Notes: generated from the sequence alone by a model not told the origin. Counted from the stretch's first letter, positions 34,275 through 43,427 are shown. The stretch is 50,000 nt of DNA from Eggerthia catenaformis OT 569 = DSM 20559 (GCF_000340375.1 NZ_KB446651.1:1-50000); one strand, 5' to 3'. Program-made: numbers and translations.

Positions 34275-35372
34275 CCTACCGTAGTGGCGAAAAGATAAAA
34301 AATGAATATGACGGAATAGTCCATGACTTTACAAGAAACGGTGGAATAGCCTATACCGAAATTCTATTACCACAAAATGCACCACAGGAATTTTCAGACA
34401 GAGGAACATTATGGAACAGTGTTGAGAAAATAGAAAAAAGTAAAAACTCACAGCTTGTAAAAGAATATGTAAAAGAAAATTTTGTAAGTGTCGATATTGC
34501 CCTACACGATAAAAATGAAGGAAATCCGCACGCCCATATCCTACTTACTATGCGACCGTTAAATGAAGACAAAACATGGGGAGCAAAATCAAAAAAAGAA
34601 TATATCCTTAATAAAAACGGAGAAAAAGTAAAACTTAAAAATGGCAATTACAAAACAAGAAAAATCAATACAGTGGATTGAAATGAACAAGACAAGGCAT
34701 AAAGCAAATACCAACCATTTACTTAGAAGTATCAGCAAGTCAAATGGAAAAGAAGAAAAAGCAGAAACTCAAAATACAAAGTCCACCTTTTCATCAAAAG
34801 AAAATCTATTATCAATCTTTGAAAATCTTATCCGCAAAAATGCAGATAACAATAATACAGACTTAGAAAAATATATTGAAAGCTATCAGCTTCTTAAAGA
34901 GAAAAATATTATTTCCGTATCTGAACTTAAAGAAAGTATAGTTACTTTAAGAGATAAAAATTACAAGACCACAAGAGCTATTAAAGATACCGAAAAGCAG
35001 ATTGATGATAGAGTACAACTTATCGACCACGCCGAAAAATATTTGAAGCATAAAGACACCTATAAAGCCTATACCAAGCTAAAGAAAAATAAGCAAGATA
35101 CTTTCTACAATGAACACACCGCAGAGATTATTTTGTTTGAAAGTGCCAAAAAATATTTGAAAGAACATTTAGGAGAAAGCAAGACCTTAAATGTATCCAA
35201 ATGGAAATCGGAAGTTGCCACTTGGAAGAAAAAGAAAAATAGCCTATATAATCAAATATTAGATATACGAGAAGAAGTTAAGCAAGCTGAAAAGGTTAAG
35301 AACTGCATAGAGCAGTTACAGGAACATTCAAGGGAACTATCATATGTAAAACGGAGTGAGTTAGACCTATAA
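34266..35372 (+). pseudogene. MobA/MobL-type relaxase, decayed
   Basis: The sequence begins in frame at VAAASYRSGEKI, so the first ~20 residues are missing, and contains the GNPHAHILLTMRPL motif with the metal-binding histidines. Compared with the family, the part between KNSQL and VKEYVKENFVS is shortened. A TGA at TVDW interrupts the frame (TGG to TGA), then TAA follows after NEQDKA. The second half is open from 34641 in another frame and encodes the coiled-coil C-terminal part (KNADNNNTDLEKYIESYQLL and on). Several independent lesions show old decay. Confidence 0.85.
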
Positions 35373-35443
35373 AACCAAGTGGGAAAATGGTATAATATTA
35401 GCTAATGAAAACAAAAAATAAAATTTGAAGGAGGCGTTTACAT

Positions 35444-36262
35444 TTGGGGAAAATAGAAATGCAAGAGAAAATAAAACCTGTTTTGAACGGCACTGCAGAA
35501 ACTATGCTTCAAAGTTTTTATGCACGTGCAGAGTATTCACAGAGAAAGAAGCATAAATTCTATGATGCAAAAGCAGTAGAACTTGTAAATAAGATTGATT
35601 ATGACTTTTCAACTGCAGCAAAAGATCGTACCATGAGTAGTGGTGTAATCGCACGCACACTCGTCTTTGACGAACTGGTCAAAGAATTTATTGGGCGAAA
35701 CCCGACTACTACAATAGTGAACATTGCCTGTGGACTGGACACAAGATTTTATCGTGTGGATAATGGTACTATCACTTGGTATAATCTGGATCTGCCTGAT
35801 GTTATAAAGCTCAGAGATCAGATTTTTTTAGAAAGCGGGAGAGTTTCATCTATCAGTGCATCTGCTTTAGATCCAAATTGGTTCAAGGAAGTAAAAAACA
35901 GAGAGAATGTACTTTTTATTATAGAAGGACTGTCAATGTATCTCACTGCCGAAGAAAATGCCAAGATACTTTCTATCATTCATAAAAACTTTGACACCGC
36001 TACGGTCATAATGGAATGTATTGCAAAGATGTGGGTAAAACGAGAAGGGGTTGAAAAATCCATTCAGCAAACCGGAGCCAGATTCGTTTTCGGTGCAGAC
36101 AGCTTTGATGATATAAAGAACATTGCTCAGGGGTTTCATAAGATTAAAGATGACAACATATTACGTGGTATGCGTGTTCTTATGCCTACATTAAAGCTAA
36201 TCGACTGGCTTCCGATTGCGAAGAAGATTACGCAGAAGATTCTTGTTTTTAGTAAAGATTAA
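35444..36262 (+). CDS. SAM-dependent methyltransferase, LCM/TcmP-like
   Basis: The 272-residue protein resembles the leucine carboxyl methyltransferase family of small bacterial O-methyltransferases: motif I IVNIACGLDTRFYRVDNG binds SAM, followed by NLDLPDVIKLRDQ and FIIEGLSMYLTAEE. It probably methylates a carboxyl or hydroxyl group of a small molecule; target unknown. The start is TTG at 35444 with AAGGAGGCG 7 bp upstream; the next ATG (35459) is too far. An extended -10 (TGGTATAAT, 35388-35396) precedes it. It is the only intact gene of the mobile remnant, so it may be under selection. Confidence 0.88.
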   Translation: MGKIEMQEKIKPVLNGTAETMLQSFYARAEYSQRKKHKFYDAKAVELVNKIDYDFSTAAKDRTMSSGVIARTLVFDELVKEFIGRNPTTTIVNIACGLDTRFYRVDNGTITWYNLDLPDVIKLRDQIFLESGRVSSISASALDPNWFKEVKNRENVLFIIEGLSMYLTAEENAKILSIIHKNFDTATVIMECIAKMWVKREGVEKSIQQTGARFVFGADSFDDIKNIAQGFHKIKDDNILRGMRVLMPTLKLIDWLPIAKKITQKILVFSKD

Positions 36263-36363
36263 AGCAAACCACAGTTTGTATAACTAACAATTTAATAAAA
36301 ACTAACACAGAACAGTAAACAGGTACTTGACAAAATGCTCTCTGACAAGCATTCACTGCCATA

Positions 36364-37425
36364 TCAAAAATTAATGGATAGTTTTTTTAATTTCTTTTAA
36401 ATATAGATTAGTAATCTTTACATGATTTTCCTGCCTGATAATCAATGAAGCAATATGTGTATTTAAGCCGTTAATGAGGTCATGATCATTAAAAAAGTCT
36501 ATTTCAAACACCTGATTAATCTGTCTAATCATCTGATAAACGATTTTTTCTATTTCATCTTTATTCTGACAAGATAGAGTATTTCCTTTTTATTCTGACA
36601 AGATAGAGTATTTCCTTTTCCTCTTAATAGAGATGCAAACCATATTACTTCTGTTTCTACAAAAGGGATCTTAAGATTCATAGACACCTTTTGAAAAAAA
36701 CATTCGCTGACTTTATATTCCTGATTATCTTCAAACATTTCATCACAGTTATGAGTAATAAATTCATGACTCATAATTCTCTCAATCGCAATACCTGCAT
36801 GAAGCATGATCATTGTATAAATATCTTCTCTAACATAATAATGATATTTTTCACAGATCATATCAAAGAGTCTTGAAACTTCTAATATATCAAAATGTGT
36901 CCATAATTCAGCTATCATATTAAGATTCATAAAATGACCTTGAATCTCCCGGTTAAGAAGTCTTTTATATAATTGTCTTTTCTCTGCTTCATCATCTATA
37001 AGACTTAAATATTTTGCTGATTTTTTTAAAGATAAGGTCTTAAAATCAGAAATATTTCTTTTTATTTTCTGTATATCATTTTCAATAGAAAAACCGCTCA
37101 CAAAAATCTTATCTTCTAAATTAATAAGATTTATATCATCATTTAATAATAATTCTTTAAGTATCCATTTACATCTTTCTTCTGATGTCTGAGGAATTAA
37201 AGCTTCACTCACAAGTCCTATTCTGCTGAATATTTTCTCATCTATACGATAACTATAACGTCTGCTGGCAATAATAAGAAGCTGATGATATTCTTCGTTA
37301 ATCTTTAAGATATCTGTTCTTACAGTACGATCAGAAACATTTAACATCTCTGATAATCTTTTACCGGTTATCCAGTCATTATTATCTCGAAGTATATCAA
37401 TAATATTTCTTTGTCTTTTATTCAT
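36364..37425 (-). pseudogene. BglG/MtlR-type PRD regulator, frameshifted and truncated
   Basis: The first 275 or so residues from ATG 37425 hold an HTH_11 domain (RQRNIIDILRDNNDWITGKR, SDRTVRTDI) and a PRD-like helical domain with His residues. A 29-bp tandem duplication at 36561-36618 then shifts the frame, and the open frame ends at 36550. Reading one copy only, the protein continues to ITNLYLKEIKKTIH, ending at 36364, where the mobile remnant begins. The PTS EIIB/EIIA-like domains expected after the PRDs are missing. Regulators of this type control sugar PTS operons and respond to phosphorylation by PTS proteins. Confidence 0.85.
36561..36618. repeat. Tandem duplication of 29 bp
   Basis: Bases 36561-36589 are repeated exactly at 36590-36618. 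The unit length is not a multiple of three, so the duplication breaks the frame of the PRD gene. The two copies are identical, which indicates a recent event or ongoing slippage. Confidence 0.97.
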
Positions 37426-37571
37426 GATTATCTCCTCTATATATTATATAATCATTAGTTTCCTATAGTAATTATAAAGACTTCCTATCAGTTAGGAAAT
37501 AGAATCTTAAAAGCATCTCAAATGACTTAGAAATAAATAGTATGTATAATTAATAAAAAGGAGCTGATAAA

Positions 37572-37955
37572 ATGAAAAGATTATTATTGATTATGTCTAT
37601 TTTATTCTTTCTATTTGGTTGTACCGCTAATAAGACAAAAATAAATCAGATTACTCAGGAAGAAGCATACCATAAAATGAAAAAAGAAAATGTAATCATT
37701 CTGGATGTAAGAACTTCCGAGGAATATCAATCAGGATATATTAAAAACGCCATTAACATTAATGTAGATGACTTAGAAAAACTTGCTGAAAAACAAATAC
37801 CTGATAAAAATAAAACCATCTTGGTTTACTGCCGAAGCGGTAATCGCAGCAAGCGTGCTGCAATAATACTGATGAATTTAGGATATAAAAATGTTTATGA
37901 TTTTGGCGGTATCAATACTTGGACATATGGCATTGAAAATTATAAAGGGGATTGA
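37572..37955 (+). CDS. Rhodanese-domain lipoprotein
   Basis: The 127-residue protein has a lipoprotein signal (KRLLLIMSILFFLFGC, lipidated Cys17) and a single rhodanese domain with the active loop CRSGNRSK (catalytic Cys87) and VIILDVRTSEEYQSGYI. It should sit outside the membrane and transfer sulfur or act in thiol redox chemistry. AAAAGGAGC precedes the ATG. It is a single gene closed by a terminator whose stem starts inside the last codons. Confidence 0.92.
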   Translation: MKRLLLIMSILFFLFGCTANKTKINQITQEEAYHKMKKENVIILDVRTSEEYQSGYIKNAININVDDLEKLAEKQIPDKNKTILVYCRSGNRSKRAAIILMNLGYKNVYDFGGINTWTYGIENYKGD

Positions 37956-37980
37956 ACAATTTTGGTCAATCCCCTTTATC
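37944..37980. terminator. Bidirectional terminator between rhodanese gene and ychF
   Basis: AAAGGGGATTGA (37944-37955) pairs perfectly with TCAATCCCCTTT (37966-37977). The stop codon of the rhodanese gene (37953-37955) is part of the stem. It serves both convergent genes. Confidence 0.9.
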
Positions 37981-37987
37981 TAATATC

Positions 37988-39088
37988 TTAAACATTGAAT
38001 TTGAAGAACATAATGTCGCCATCCTGTCCTTGATATGTTTTCCCTTCCTGTCTAATCTTACCGGCTTCTCTTAAAGCATTTTCACTCTTATAAATCATCA
38101 TATCGTCATATGAATAAGTCTCTGCTCTAATAAAGCCTCTTTCAAAATCAGTGTGAATAATACCCGCCATCTGTGGAGCTGTCATACCATCCTTAAAAGT
38201 CCATGCTCTGCATTCATCAGGTCCTACAGTAAAGAATGTTTTTAAATTTAATAAATGATAAGTTTCTTTAATCAACTTATCCAAGCCACTTTCTTTAATT
38301 CCTAAATCATCCATAAATATAGCTTTATCATCTTCACCAAGTCCCGCTAATTCACTTTCTATCTTAGCACAGATAGGTACAACATCAGCATTCTCTTTAT
38401 GTGCATATTCCACAAGCTGCAAATAGTAGGGATTATTATCAGGATTTTCAATATCTTCTTCCCCCATGTTTGCTACATAAATAATAGGTTTCATAGTTAA
38501 AAGATTGTATTGTTTTACATACACCCATTCCTCTTTAGAAAAAGATAGTGTTCTTGCCGGCAAGCCTTTTTCTAATGTTTCCTTAATAGGTGTTAAAACT
38601 TCCATTTCTTCCTTAGCTTCTTTTTCACCGGACTTTGCTTTTCTTTCTAGCTTTGATATCCTTTTTTCTACTGTTTCTATATCTGCAAAGACAAGCTCTA
38701 AATGAATTGTCTCAACATCTCTTATAGGATCTACTGAACCATCCACATGAGTAATATCTTTATCTCTAAAACATCTGACAACTTCACATATTGCATCCGT
38801 TTCCCTAATATTTGCCAGAAACTTATTTCCTAATCCTTCTCCTCTGCTGGCTCCTTTAACTAAGCCGGCAATATCAGTAAACTCAAACGTTGTATAAATC
38901 GTTTTCTTAGGCTGGAATAAAGTCCTTAAATCATCTAATCTGTGATCGGGAACTTCAACCACACCGACATTTGGATTAATTGTTGCAAAAGGATAATTCG
39001 CTGCTTCTACCTGTGAATTTGTGATTGCATTAAATAGTGTAGACTTTCCTACATTTGGTAATCCCACAATACCTGCTGTTAATGCCAT
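37988..39088 (-). CDS. ychF: Redox-regulated ATPase YchF (OLA1 family)
   Basis: The 366-residue protein has the P-loop GLPNVGKST (residues 9-17), the switch II region TDIAGLVKGASRGEGLGNKFL, the ATP-selecting NMGEED segment in place of the G4 motif NKxD, a coiled coil and the C-terminal TGS domain. YchF binds ribosomes and is linked to oxidative stress and translation control. AAGGAG lies upstream of the ATG. Length is normal. The gene is convergent with the rhodanese gene and divergent from the PAP2 gene. Confidence 0.96.
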   Translation of the reverse strand: MALTAGIVGLPNVGKSTLFNAITNSQVEAANYPFATINPNVGVVEVPDHRLDDLRTLFQPKKTIYTTFEFTDIAGLVKGASRGEGLGNKFLANIRETDAICEVVRCFRDKDITHVDGSVDPIRDVETIHLELVFADIETVEKRISKLERKAKSGEKEAKEEMEVLTPIKETLEKGLPARTLSFSKEEWVYVKQYNLLTMKPIIYVANMGEEDIENPDNNPYYLQLVEYAHKENADVVPICAKIESELAGLGEDDKAIFMDDLGIKESGLDKLIKETYHLLNLKTFFTVGPDECRAWTFKDGMTAPQMAGIIHTDFERGFIRAETYSYDDMMIYKSENALREAGKIRQEGKTYQGQDGDIMFFKFNV

Positions 39089-39183
39089 AATATTTGTTCA
39101 CTCCTTTATATCTCTCACATTTTATCAACTTCATATTCAAAATGCAATATTCATTATGTTATACTACTAAAAAGGAGAAAAAA

Positions 39184-39657
39184 ATGAATGATATCTATCT
39201 AAAACTTAATATTTATCTTCATAATCATCATACTTATAAAAAGATTATATCTTTTTTAGAGAAATATCTGACTGCTCTCTTTATTTTTATTTATCCTTGT
39301 ATGATTATATATTTAATAAAAATAAAGAGTCCACTGCTGCTCATAACTCTTATTAAACCTTTATCAGGATTAATCACTGTAAAATGTATGAGAAAAGTTT
39401 TCAACAGACCTAGACCATTTGAAATTTTACCTTTAACTCCTGCAGTATTTCATAATCCCGGAGAATCTTTTCCTTCTAATCATACATTCAGCGGAGCAAT
39501 CATTTCTTTGATGTGTCTGCCTCTTTCTTTACCTCTTTCGATAATTTTATTCTTAATGACTATCCTTATTGGAATAACTCGTATATTGTGCGGCTTACAT
39601 TATATAAGTGATATTATTGCTGCATTCATTATTGCTTTTATTATTTATCTTATTTAA
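39184..39657 (+). CDS. PAP2-family membrane phosphatase
   Basis: The 157-residue protein has the three PAP2 motifs: KCMRKVFNRPRP, PSNHTFSG (His100) and GITRILCGLHYISD. It has about five membrane segments. The second motif reads PSNH instead of the usual PSGH, an accepted variant. Such enzymes remove phosphate from undecaprenyl pyrophosphate or phosphatidyl-lipids at the outer membrane face. I chose ATG 39184, with AAAAAGGAG upstream, over 39094 in the ychF promoter. Confidence 0.9.
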   Translation: MNDIYLKLNIYLHNHHTYKKIISFLEKYLTALFIFIYPCMIIYLIKIKSPLLLITLIKPLSGLITVKCMRKVFNRPRPFEILPLTPAVFHNPGESFPSNHTFSGAIISLMCLPLSLPLSIILFLMTILIGITRILCGLHYISDIIAAFIIAFIIYLI

Positions 39658-39667
39658 AAACAGAAAG

Positions 39668-39856
39668 CTAGGCTTCCTGTTTCTTTACTTTCTTCAATCT
39701 TTTTTCAAAATCACGTCTGGAAAACATAACAATAGCTCCACATCCCAGACATTTAACCTTAATATCAGCACCCATTCTAATAATTTCCCATTCCATAGAT
39801 TTCTTACATGGATGCGGTTTTTTCATCTCAATAATATCATGTAAATTATATTCCAT
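39668..39856 (-). CDS. DUF951 small zinc-ribbon-like protein
   Basis: The 62-residue protein shows the DUF951 pattern: the KKPHPC motif, EWEIIRMGADIKVKCLGCGA and a basic end FEKRLKKVKK. The Cys residues CLGC may bind zinc together with the upstream Cys. Its function is not known; in many Firmicutes it lies next to ychF. It overlaps the end of folD by 11 bp and has AGGAGG upstream. Here the PAP2 gene sits between it and ychF. Confidence 0.93.
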   Translation of the reverse strand: MEYNLHDIIEMKKPHPCKKSMEWEIIRMGADIKVKCLGCGAIVMFSRRDFEKRLKKVKKQEA

Positions 39857-40697
39857 ATGACCTCCTATGATAAGCCAGCAATGTATTTGTCATCAGCATT
39901 GCGATTGTCATTGGGCCTACTCCGCCGGGAACAGGAGTGATCGCATAAGCTTTTTCCGCCATATCCTGATAATTGCAGTCTCCGCACAGTTTTCCGTTTT
40001 CATCTCTATTTATACCCACATCTAAGACTACGGCACCCTCCTTGATATATGACTGATCAAAAAATTTAGCTTTACCGACTGCGGTTATCAATACATCCGC
40101 TCTTTGTGTAATCTCTTTTAGATGAGTCGTATAACTATGTGCAATAGTTACTGTTGCATTCTTATGAAGCATTAATAAAGAAACAGGTTTCCCAACAATA
40201 TTACTTCTTCCCACAACTACCACTTCTTTACCACCCGGATTATATCCTATCTCATCCAGCATAACCATCATTCCATGTGGTGTACAAGGAATAAACCCTT
40301 CTTCATTTAAGAATAATTTTGCAACATTAATAGGATGAAATCCATCCACATCTTTATCCGGATTAATAGAACGAATAATGATCTCTTCATCAATATGAGC
40401 AGGTAAAGGTAACTGTACCAGTATACCATCAACATGAACATCTTTATTAAGCTTTTCTATAATACTTAATAATTCATCTTGTGTACAATTATTTTCTTTT
40501 CTGATCACTTGTGAAGCTATTCCAATATATTCACAGGCTTTGACTTTATTTCTAACATAGACTTCACTTGCCTGATCATGACCGACTAAAACAACAGCTA
40601 ATAATGGTACTCTCTTTTTTTGTTGTTTAAGTTCATTTATTTGTATTTTTAATTGATCTTTTATCTTTTGAGATATTTCTTTTCCATTAATAATCAT
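39846..40697 (-). CDS. folD: Methylene-THF dehydrogenase/cyclohydrolase
   Basis: The 283-residue enzyme interconverts 5,10-methylene-THF, methenyl-THF and 10-formyl-THF. It has YVRNKVKACEYIGI with the catalytic Lys (51-53 region), DGILVQLPLP, PCTPHGMMVML, the dinucleotide fold GRSNIVGKPVSLLML and PVPGGVGPMTIAMLM. AAGGTGA precedes the ATG. It overlaps the DUF951 gene, forming a two-gene unit. It is divergent from the OhrR gene. Confidence 0.97.
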   Translation of the reverse strand: MIINGKEISQKIKDQLKIQINELKQQKKRVPLLAVVLVGHDQASEVYVRNKVKACEYIGIASQVIRKENNCTQDELLSIIEKLNKDVHVDGILVQLPLPAHIDEEIIIRSINPDKDVDGFHPINVAKLFLNEEGFIPCTPHGMMVMLDEIGYNPGGKEVVVVGRSNIVGKPVSLLMLHKNATVTIAHSYTTHLKEITQRADVLITAVGKAKFFDQSYIKEGAVVLDVGINRDENGKLCGDCNYQDMAEKAYAITPVPGGVGPMTIAMLMTNTLLAYHRRSYGI

Positions 40698-40787
40698 ATA
40701 ATCACCTTCATTTCTAACATTATATATGTTTTTAATGAAAACTCAACCAATGAATATATAAACAGTTATATCACCATATTAATTGTG

Positions 40788-40827
40788 GTCAATTTAATTG
40801 ACATACTTTTGTTTAACATGATATTAT
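40788..40827 (+). promoter_or_regulatory. ohrR-trxB promoter with OhrR-like operator
   Basis: TTGACA (40798-40803) and TATTAT (40822-40827) are 18 bp apart. The palindrome GTCAATT-T-AATTGAC spans 40788-40802 and covers the -35 box. Its CAATT-N-AATTG core matches the known type of OhrR operator (TACAATT-AATTGTA in Bacillus). Confidence 0.8.
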
Positions 40828-40847
40828 ATGGCTAAGAGGAGGTTACT

Positions 40848-41276
40848 ATGAGTTATGATTGTTTAAAATTGGAGAATCAGTTATGTTTTCCCTTATATGC
40901 CTCAAGTCATTATATTACAAAAAAATATAAACCTTATTTAGATGAACTTGATCTGACTTATACTCAATATATAACGATGATGGTTTTATGGGAAAGAAAT
41001 ACTGTTAATGTAAAGGAATTAGGACATTGCTTATTCCTTGATTCCGGTACTCTTACTCCTTTGTTAAAGAGGTTGGAGTCAAAGGGATTGGTCTTAAGAG
41101 AAAGATCTGCTGATGATGAAAGAATTGTAAATGTGAGTATTACACAAAAAGGAAGAGATTTAGAATTAAAAGCAAAAGATATTCCTAATAAAATAGGAAT
41201 CTGTGTAAAACTCAATGATCAGGAAGCGCATCAGTTATATACATTACTATATAAAATACTTAATGGAGGAGAATAG
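40848..41276 (+). CDS. OhrR-type MarR regulator (peroxide sensor)
   Basis: The 142-residue protein is a winged-helix MarR member with the OhrR-type N terminus: LENQLCFPLYASSHYITKKY, where Cys13 corresponds to the reactive Cys of OhrR. The DNA-binding part includes DSGTLTPLLKRLESKGLVLRERSADDER. OhrR leaves DNA when this Cys is oxidised by organic peroxide. AAGAGGAGG precedes the ATG and a matching operator lies in its promoter. The next gene is thioredoxin reductase, starting 1 bp after its stop, in place of the usual ohr. Confidence 0.9.
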   Translation: MSYDCLKLENQLCFPLYASSHYITKKYKPYLDELDLTYTQYITMMVLWERNTVNVKELGHCLFLDSGTLTPLLKRLESKGLVLRERSADDERIVNVSITQKGRDLELKAKDIPNKIGICVKLNDQEAHQLYTLLYKILNGGE

Positions 41277-41277
41277 G

Positions 41278-42180
41278 ATGACAGATATTGTAATTATTGG
41301 AGCCGGTCCGGCCGGATTAACAGCTGCTTTATATGCAACAAGAGCAGGTGCAAAAGTTAAAATTATTGAATCCGGAGCACCGGGAGGAAAATTAAATTCT
41401 ACTGCTGATATTGAAAACTATCCCGGGATTAAAAAGAAAATGGGTCCTGAACTTGCCTATGAAATGTATGAACATGCATTAAATTTCGGAGCTGAACTTG
41501 AAATGACAGAAGTAACCGGTATTAGAGATTTTGGTCATCATAAGATAGTAGTGACTACAAATGGTGAAATTGAAACTAAGAATATCATTATTGCAACCGG
41601 TACAAAAGAAAGACTAATGAATATTCCGGGAGAAAAGGAATACACCGGTAAAGGCGTTTCTTACTGTGCTGTATGTGATGGTCCTTTCTTTAAAGGAAAA
41701 GAAACCGCAATTATTGGCGGAGGTAATTCAGCTATTGAGGAAGCTGTTTATTTAGCCGGTTTTGTTTCTAAGGTACATATTATTGTAAGAAGAGATGTTT
41801 TTAGAGCTGATAAATATATTATTGATAAAGCTAAGTCTATGAATAATATTGTTTTCCATACTTTAAAAAAACCTTTAGAGGTTATTGGTGATGGTCATAA
41901 AGTAACAGGATTAAAGCTTACTGACTCTAAAACAAATGAAGAATCATTATTAGAAGTAAGTGGTATTTTCCCATTTATCGGCTTAGATCCTATGACCGGC
42001 TTTGCAAGTAATTTAGATATTACTGATGAAAAAGGCTATATTGAAGTTGATGAACATATGCAAACTAAAATAAAAGGAATTTTTGCGGTTGGTGATGTTA
42101 CAAATAAACAATTAAGACAAATTGTTACAGCAGCTAATGATGGAGCTATAGCCGGTCAATATATTGCATCAAATCTTTAA
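41278..42180 (+). CDS. trxB: Thioredoxin reductase
   Basis: The 300-residue flavoprotein has the FAD motif GAGPAGL (8-14), the redox-active CAVC (Cys130, Cys133), the NADPH motif GGGNSAIEEA and the second FAD motif FAVGDV. It reduces thioredoxin with NADPH, or a related low-potential donor in some anaerobes. ATG 41278 has GGAGGAGAA upstream. It forms an operon with the OhrR-type regulator and should be induced by peroxide or thiol oxidation. A terminator follows at once. Confidence 0.95.
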   Translation: MTDIVIIGAGPAGLTAALYATRAGAKVKIIESGAPGGKLNSTADIENYPGIKKKMGPELAYEMYEHALNFGAELEMTEVTGIRDFGHHKIVVTTNGEIETKNIIIATGTKERLMNIPGEKEYTGKGVSYCAVCDGPFFKGKETAIIGGGNSAIEEAVYLAGFVSKVHIIVRRDVFRADKYIIDKAKSMNNIVFHTLKKPLEVIGDGHKVTGLKLTDSKTNEESLLEVSGIFPFIGLDPMTGFASNLDITDEKGYIEVDEHMQTKIKGIFAVGDVTNKQLRQIVTAANDGAIAGQYIASNL

Positions 42181-42206
42181 AAAAAGCATTTATGCTTTTT
42201 TTTTTC
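42181..42206 (+). terminator. Terminator after trxB
   Basis: AAAAAGCA (42181-42188) pairs with TGCTTTTT (42193-42200) followed by a T run. It starts directly after the stop codon. Confidence 0.85.
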
Positions 42207-42246
42207 TTAAAATTTATTATAATAGGCAAAAGGGGGAATGATTAAT

Positions 42247-43380
42247 ATGTTATGTCCAAATTGTGGTAAACCCAATGATGATAGAAATCAATTCTGTATT
42301 TATTGCGGTAAATCACTTGCTATGAAATATAATCAGAATTCTTCACTGGCTTCTGATTTAGGTAAAGAAACTTCTAAATTAGTTGATGACTTTACCAGTA
42401 CTGTTGATAAAATGACCGGAGGAACAGGTTTTGTAAAAATCAATTATAAGGATTTCTTTTCAAATGTTTTTGTTCATCATTCAAGAGAAGAATCAGAGAC
42501 TTTACTTTCAGTCGGTACAGCACATACCACACCTAGTCCACAGTATATTTTAAGAGACTGGCCAAAACCTTGGCTGTATTCTCGTATTTTTCTTATTTTA
42601 GCTATTACTACTATTTTGTTGTTTTTGATGTACAATATGTTTGGTAATACTAATCTACTTCCGGGATTAATGTTTGTTGGTGCAGCTATTTTTCCACTAA
42701 CTGTCTTAATTTTCTTATTTGAAGCAAATACACCTAGAAATGTTAGTTTTGCTACTATCATCTATTTGTTTTTTATTGGCGGAGTCACATCATTATTTTT
42801 AACACTTATTCTTAATGCTATTTTTCCAGCTAGTAATGATACCTTTGGTGCTATTGTAACTGCTATTGTTGAAGAAACAGCTAAGTTTATTATTGTTGGT
42901 GCACTTATTCAAAATGGTAAAGGACGCTATAAATATATCCTTAACGGAATATTGATCGGTGCTGCTGTAGGAGCAGGCTTTGCAGTCTTTGAATCAGCCG
43001 GATATATCTTTAGATATTCTATTAATTCTCGTTTTGATCCTTCTACAATGTTAAGAATGATTTTCTTATCTAGAGGAATCTATACTATTGGCGGTCATGT
43101 TGTCTGGGCTTCTATTGAAGGAGCAGGTATTATGATTGCTTTGAATAAAAGTCCTTTTGATTGGGGTGTTCTTGCCAGTGGAAAATTCCTATCACTTGCA
43201 ATATGGTCCATTGGATTACATGCAGTATGGGATATGAATTTCTGGTTTATATTTAGCGGTATTTCTTTTAAAATTGTATTACTTATTATTATTGGATGGA
43301 TTGTTCTTGCTATTTGTATCAATAGAGGTGTTGCTGAGATTAACACCATGCATTATAATCAATCGCAGCAGATTTATTAA
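42247..43380 (+). CDS. PrsW-like membrane protease with zinc-ribbon head
   Basis: The 377-residue protein begins with a zinc ribbon (CPNCGK and CIYCGK, residues 3-22), a linker, and from about residue 115 eight or so membrane helices of the PrsW family with the motifs VEETAKFIIVG (EExxK), GGHVVWASIEGAG and GLHAVWD. PrsW-type proteases cut membrane anti-sigma factors or related targets inside the membrane. AAGGGGG is 10 bp before ATG 42247; ATG 42238 is too close to it. The zinc-ribbon fusion suggests a sensing role, as an inference. Confidence 0.88.
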   Translation: MLCPNCGKPNDDRNQFCIYCGKSLAMKYNQNSSLASDLGKETSKLVDDFTSTVDKMTGGTGFVKINYKDFFSNVFVHHSREESETLLSVGTAHTTPSPQYILRDWPKPWLYSRIFLILAITTILLFLMYNMFGNTNLLPGLMFVGAAIFPLTVLIFLFEANTPRNVSFATIIYLFFIGGVTSLFLTLILNAIFPASNDTFGAIVTAIVEETAKFIIVGALIQNGKGRYKYILNGILIGAAVGAGFAVFESAGYIFRYSINSRFDPSTMLRMIFLSRGIYTIGGHVVWASIEGAGIMIALNKSPFDWGVLASGKFLSLAIWSIGLHAVWDMNFWFIFSGISFKIVLLIIIGWIVLAICINRGVAEINTMHYNQSQQIY

Positions 43381-43427
43381 AGATAGTTTTGTTGGACAAA
43401 ATTTAAAAATTAGTTAATTACTATTAT

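Larger units (their letters stand above)
34266..36370. mobile_element. Remnant of a mobilisable element
   Basis: The segment starts inside the asparaginase remnant and ends inside the truncated PRD regulator. It holds a broken MobA/MobL gene and a methyltransferase gene, both on the plus strand and unlike the minus-strand neighbours. No recombinase, replication gene or terminal repeat remains. The exact ends are uncertain by about ten bases, and the left junction falls in GTTGCGGCAGC, which fits both sides. Confidence 0.7.

Noticed and set aside
41215-41277. Longer N terminus of thioredoxin reductase
   Set aside because: It lies within the OhrR gene; the FAD motif starts right after ATG 41278, which has a strong ribosome binding site.
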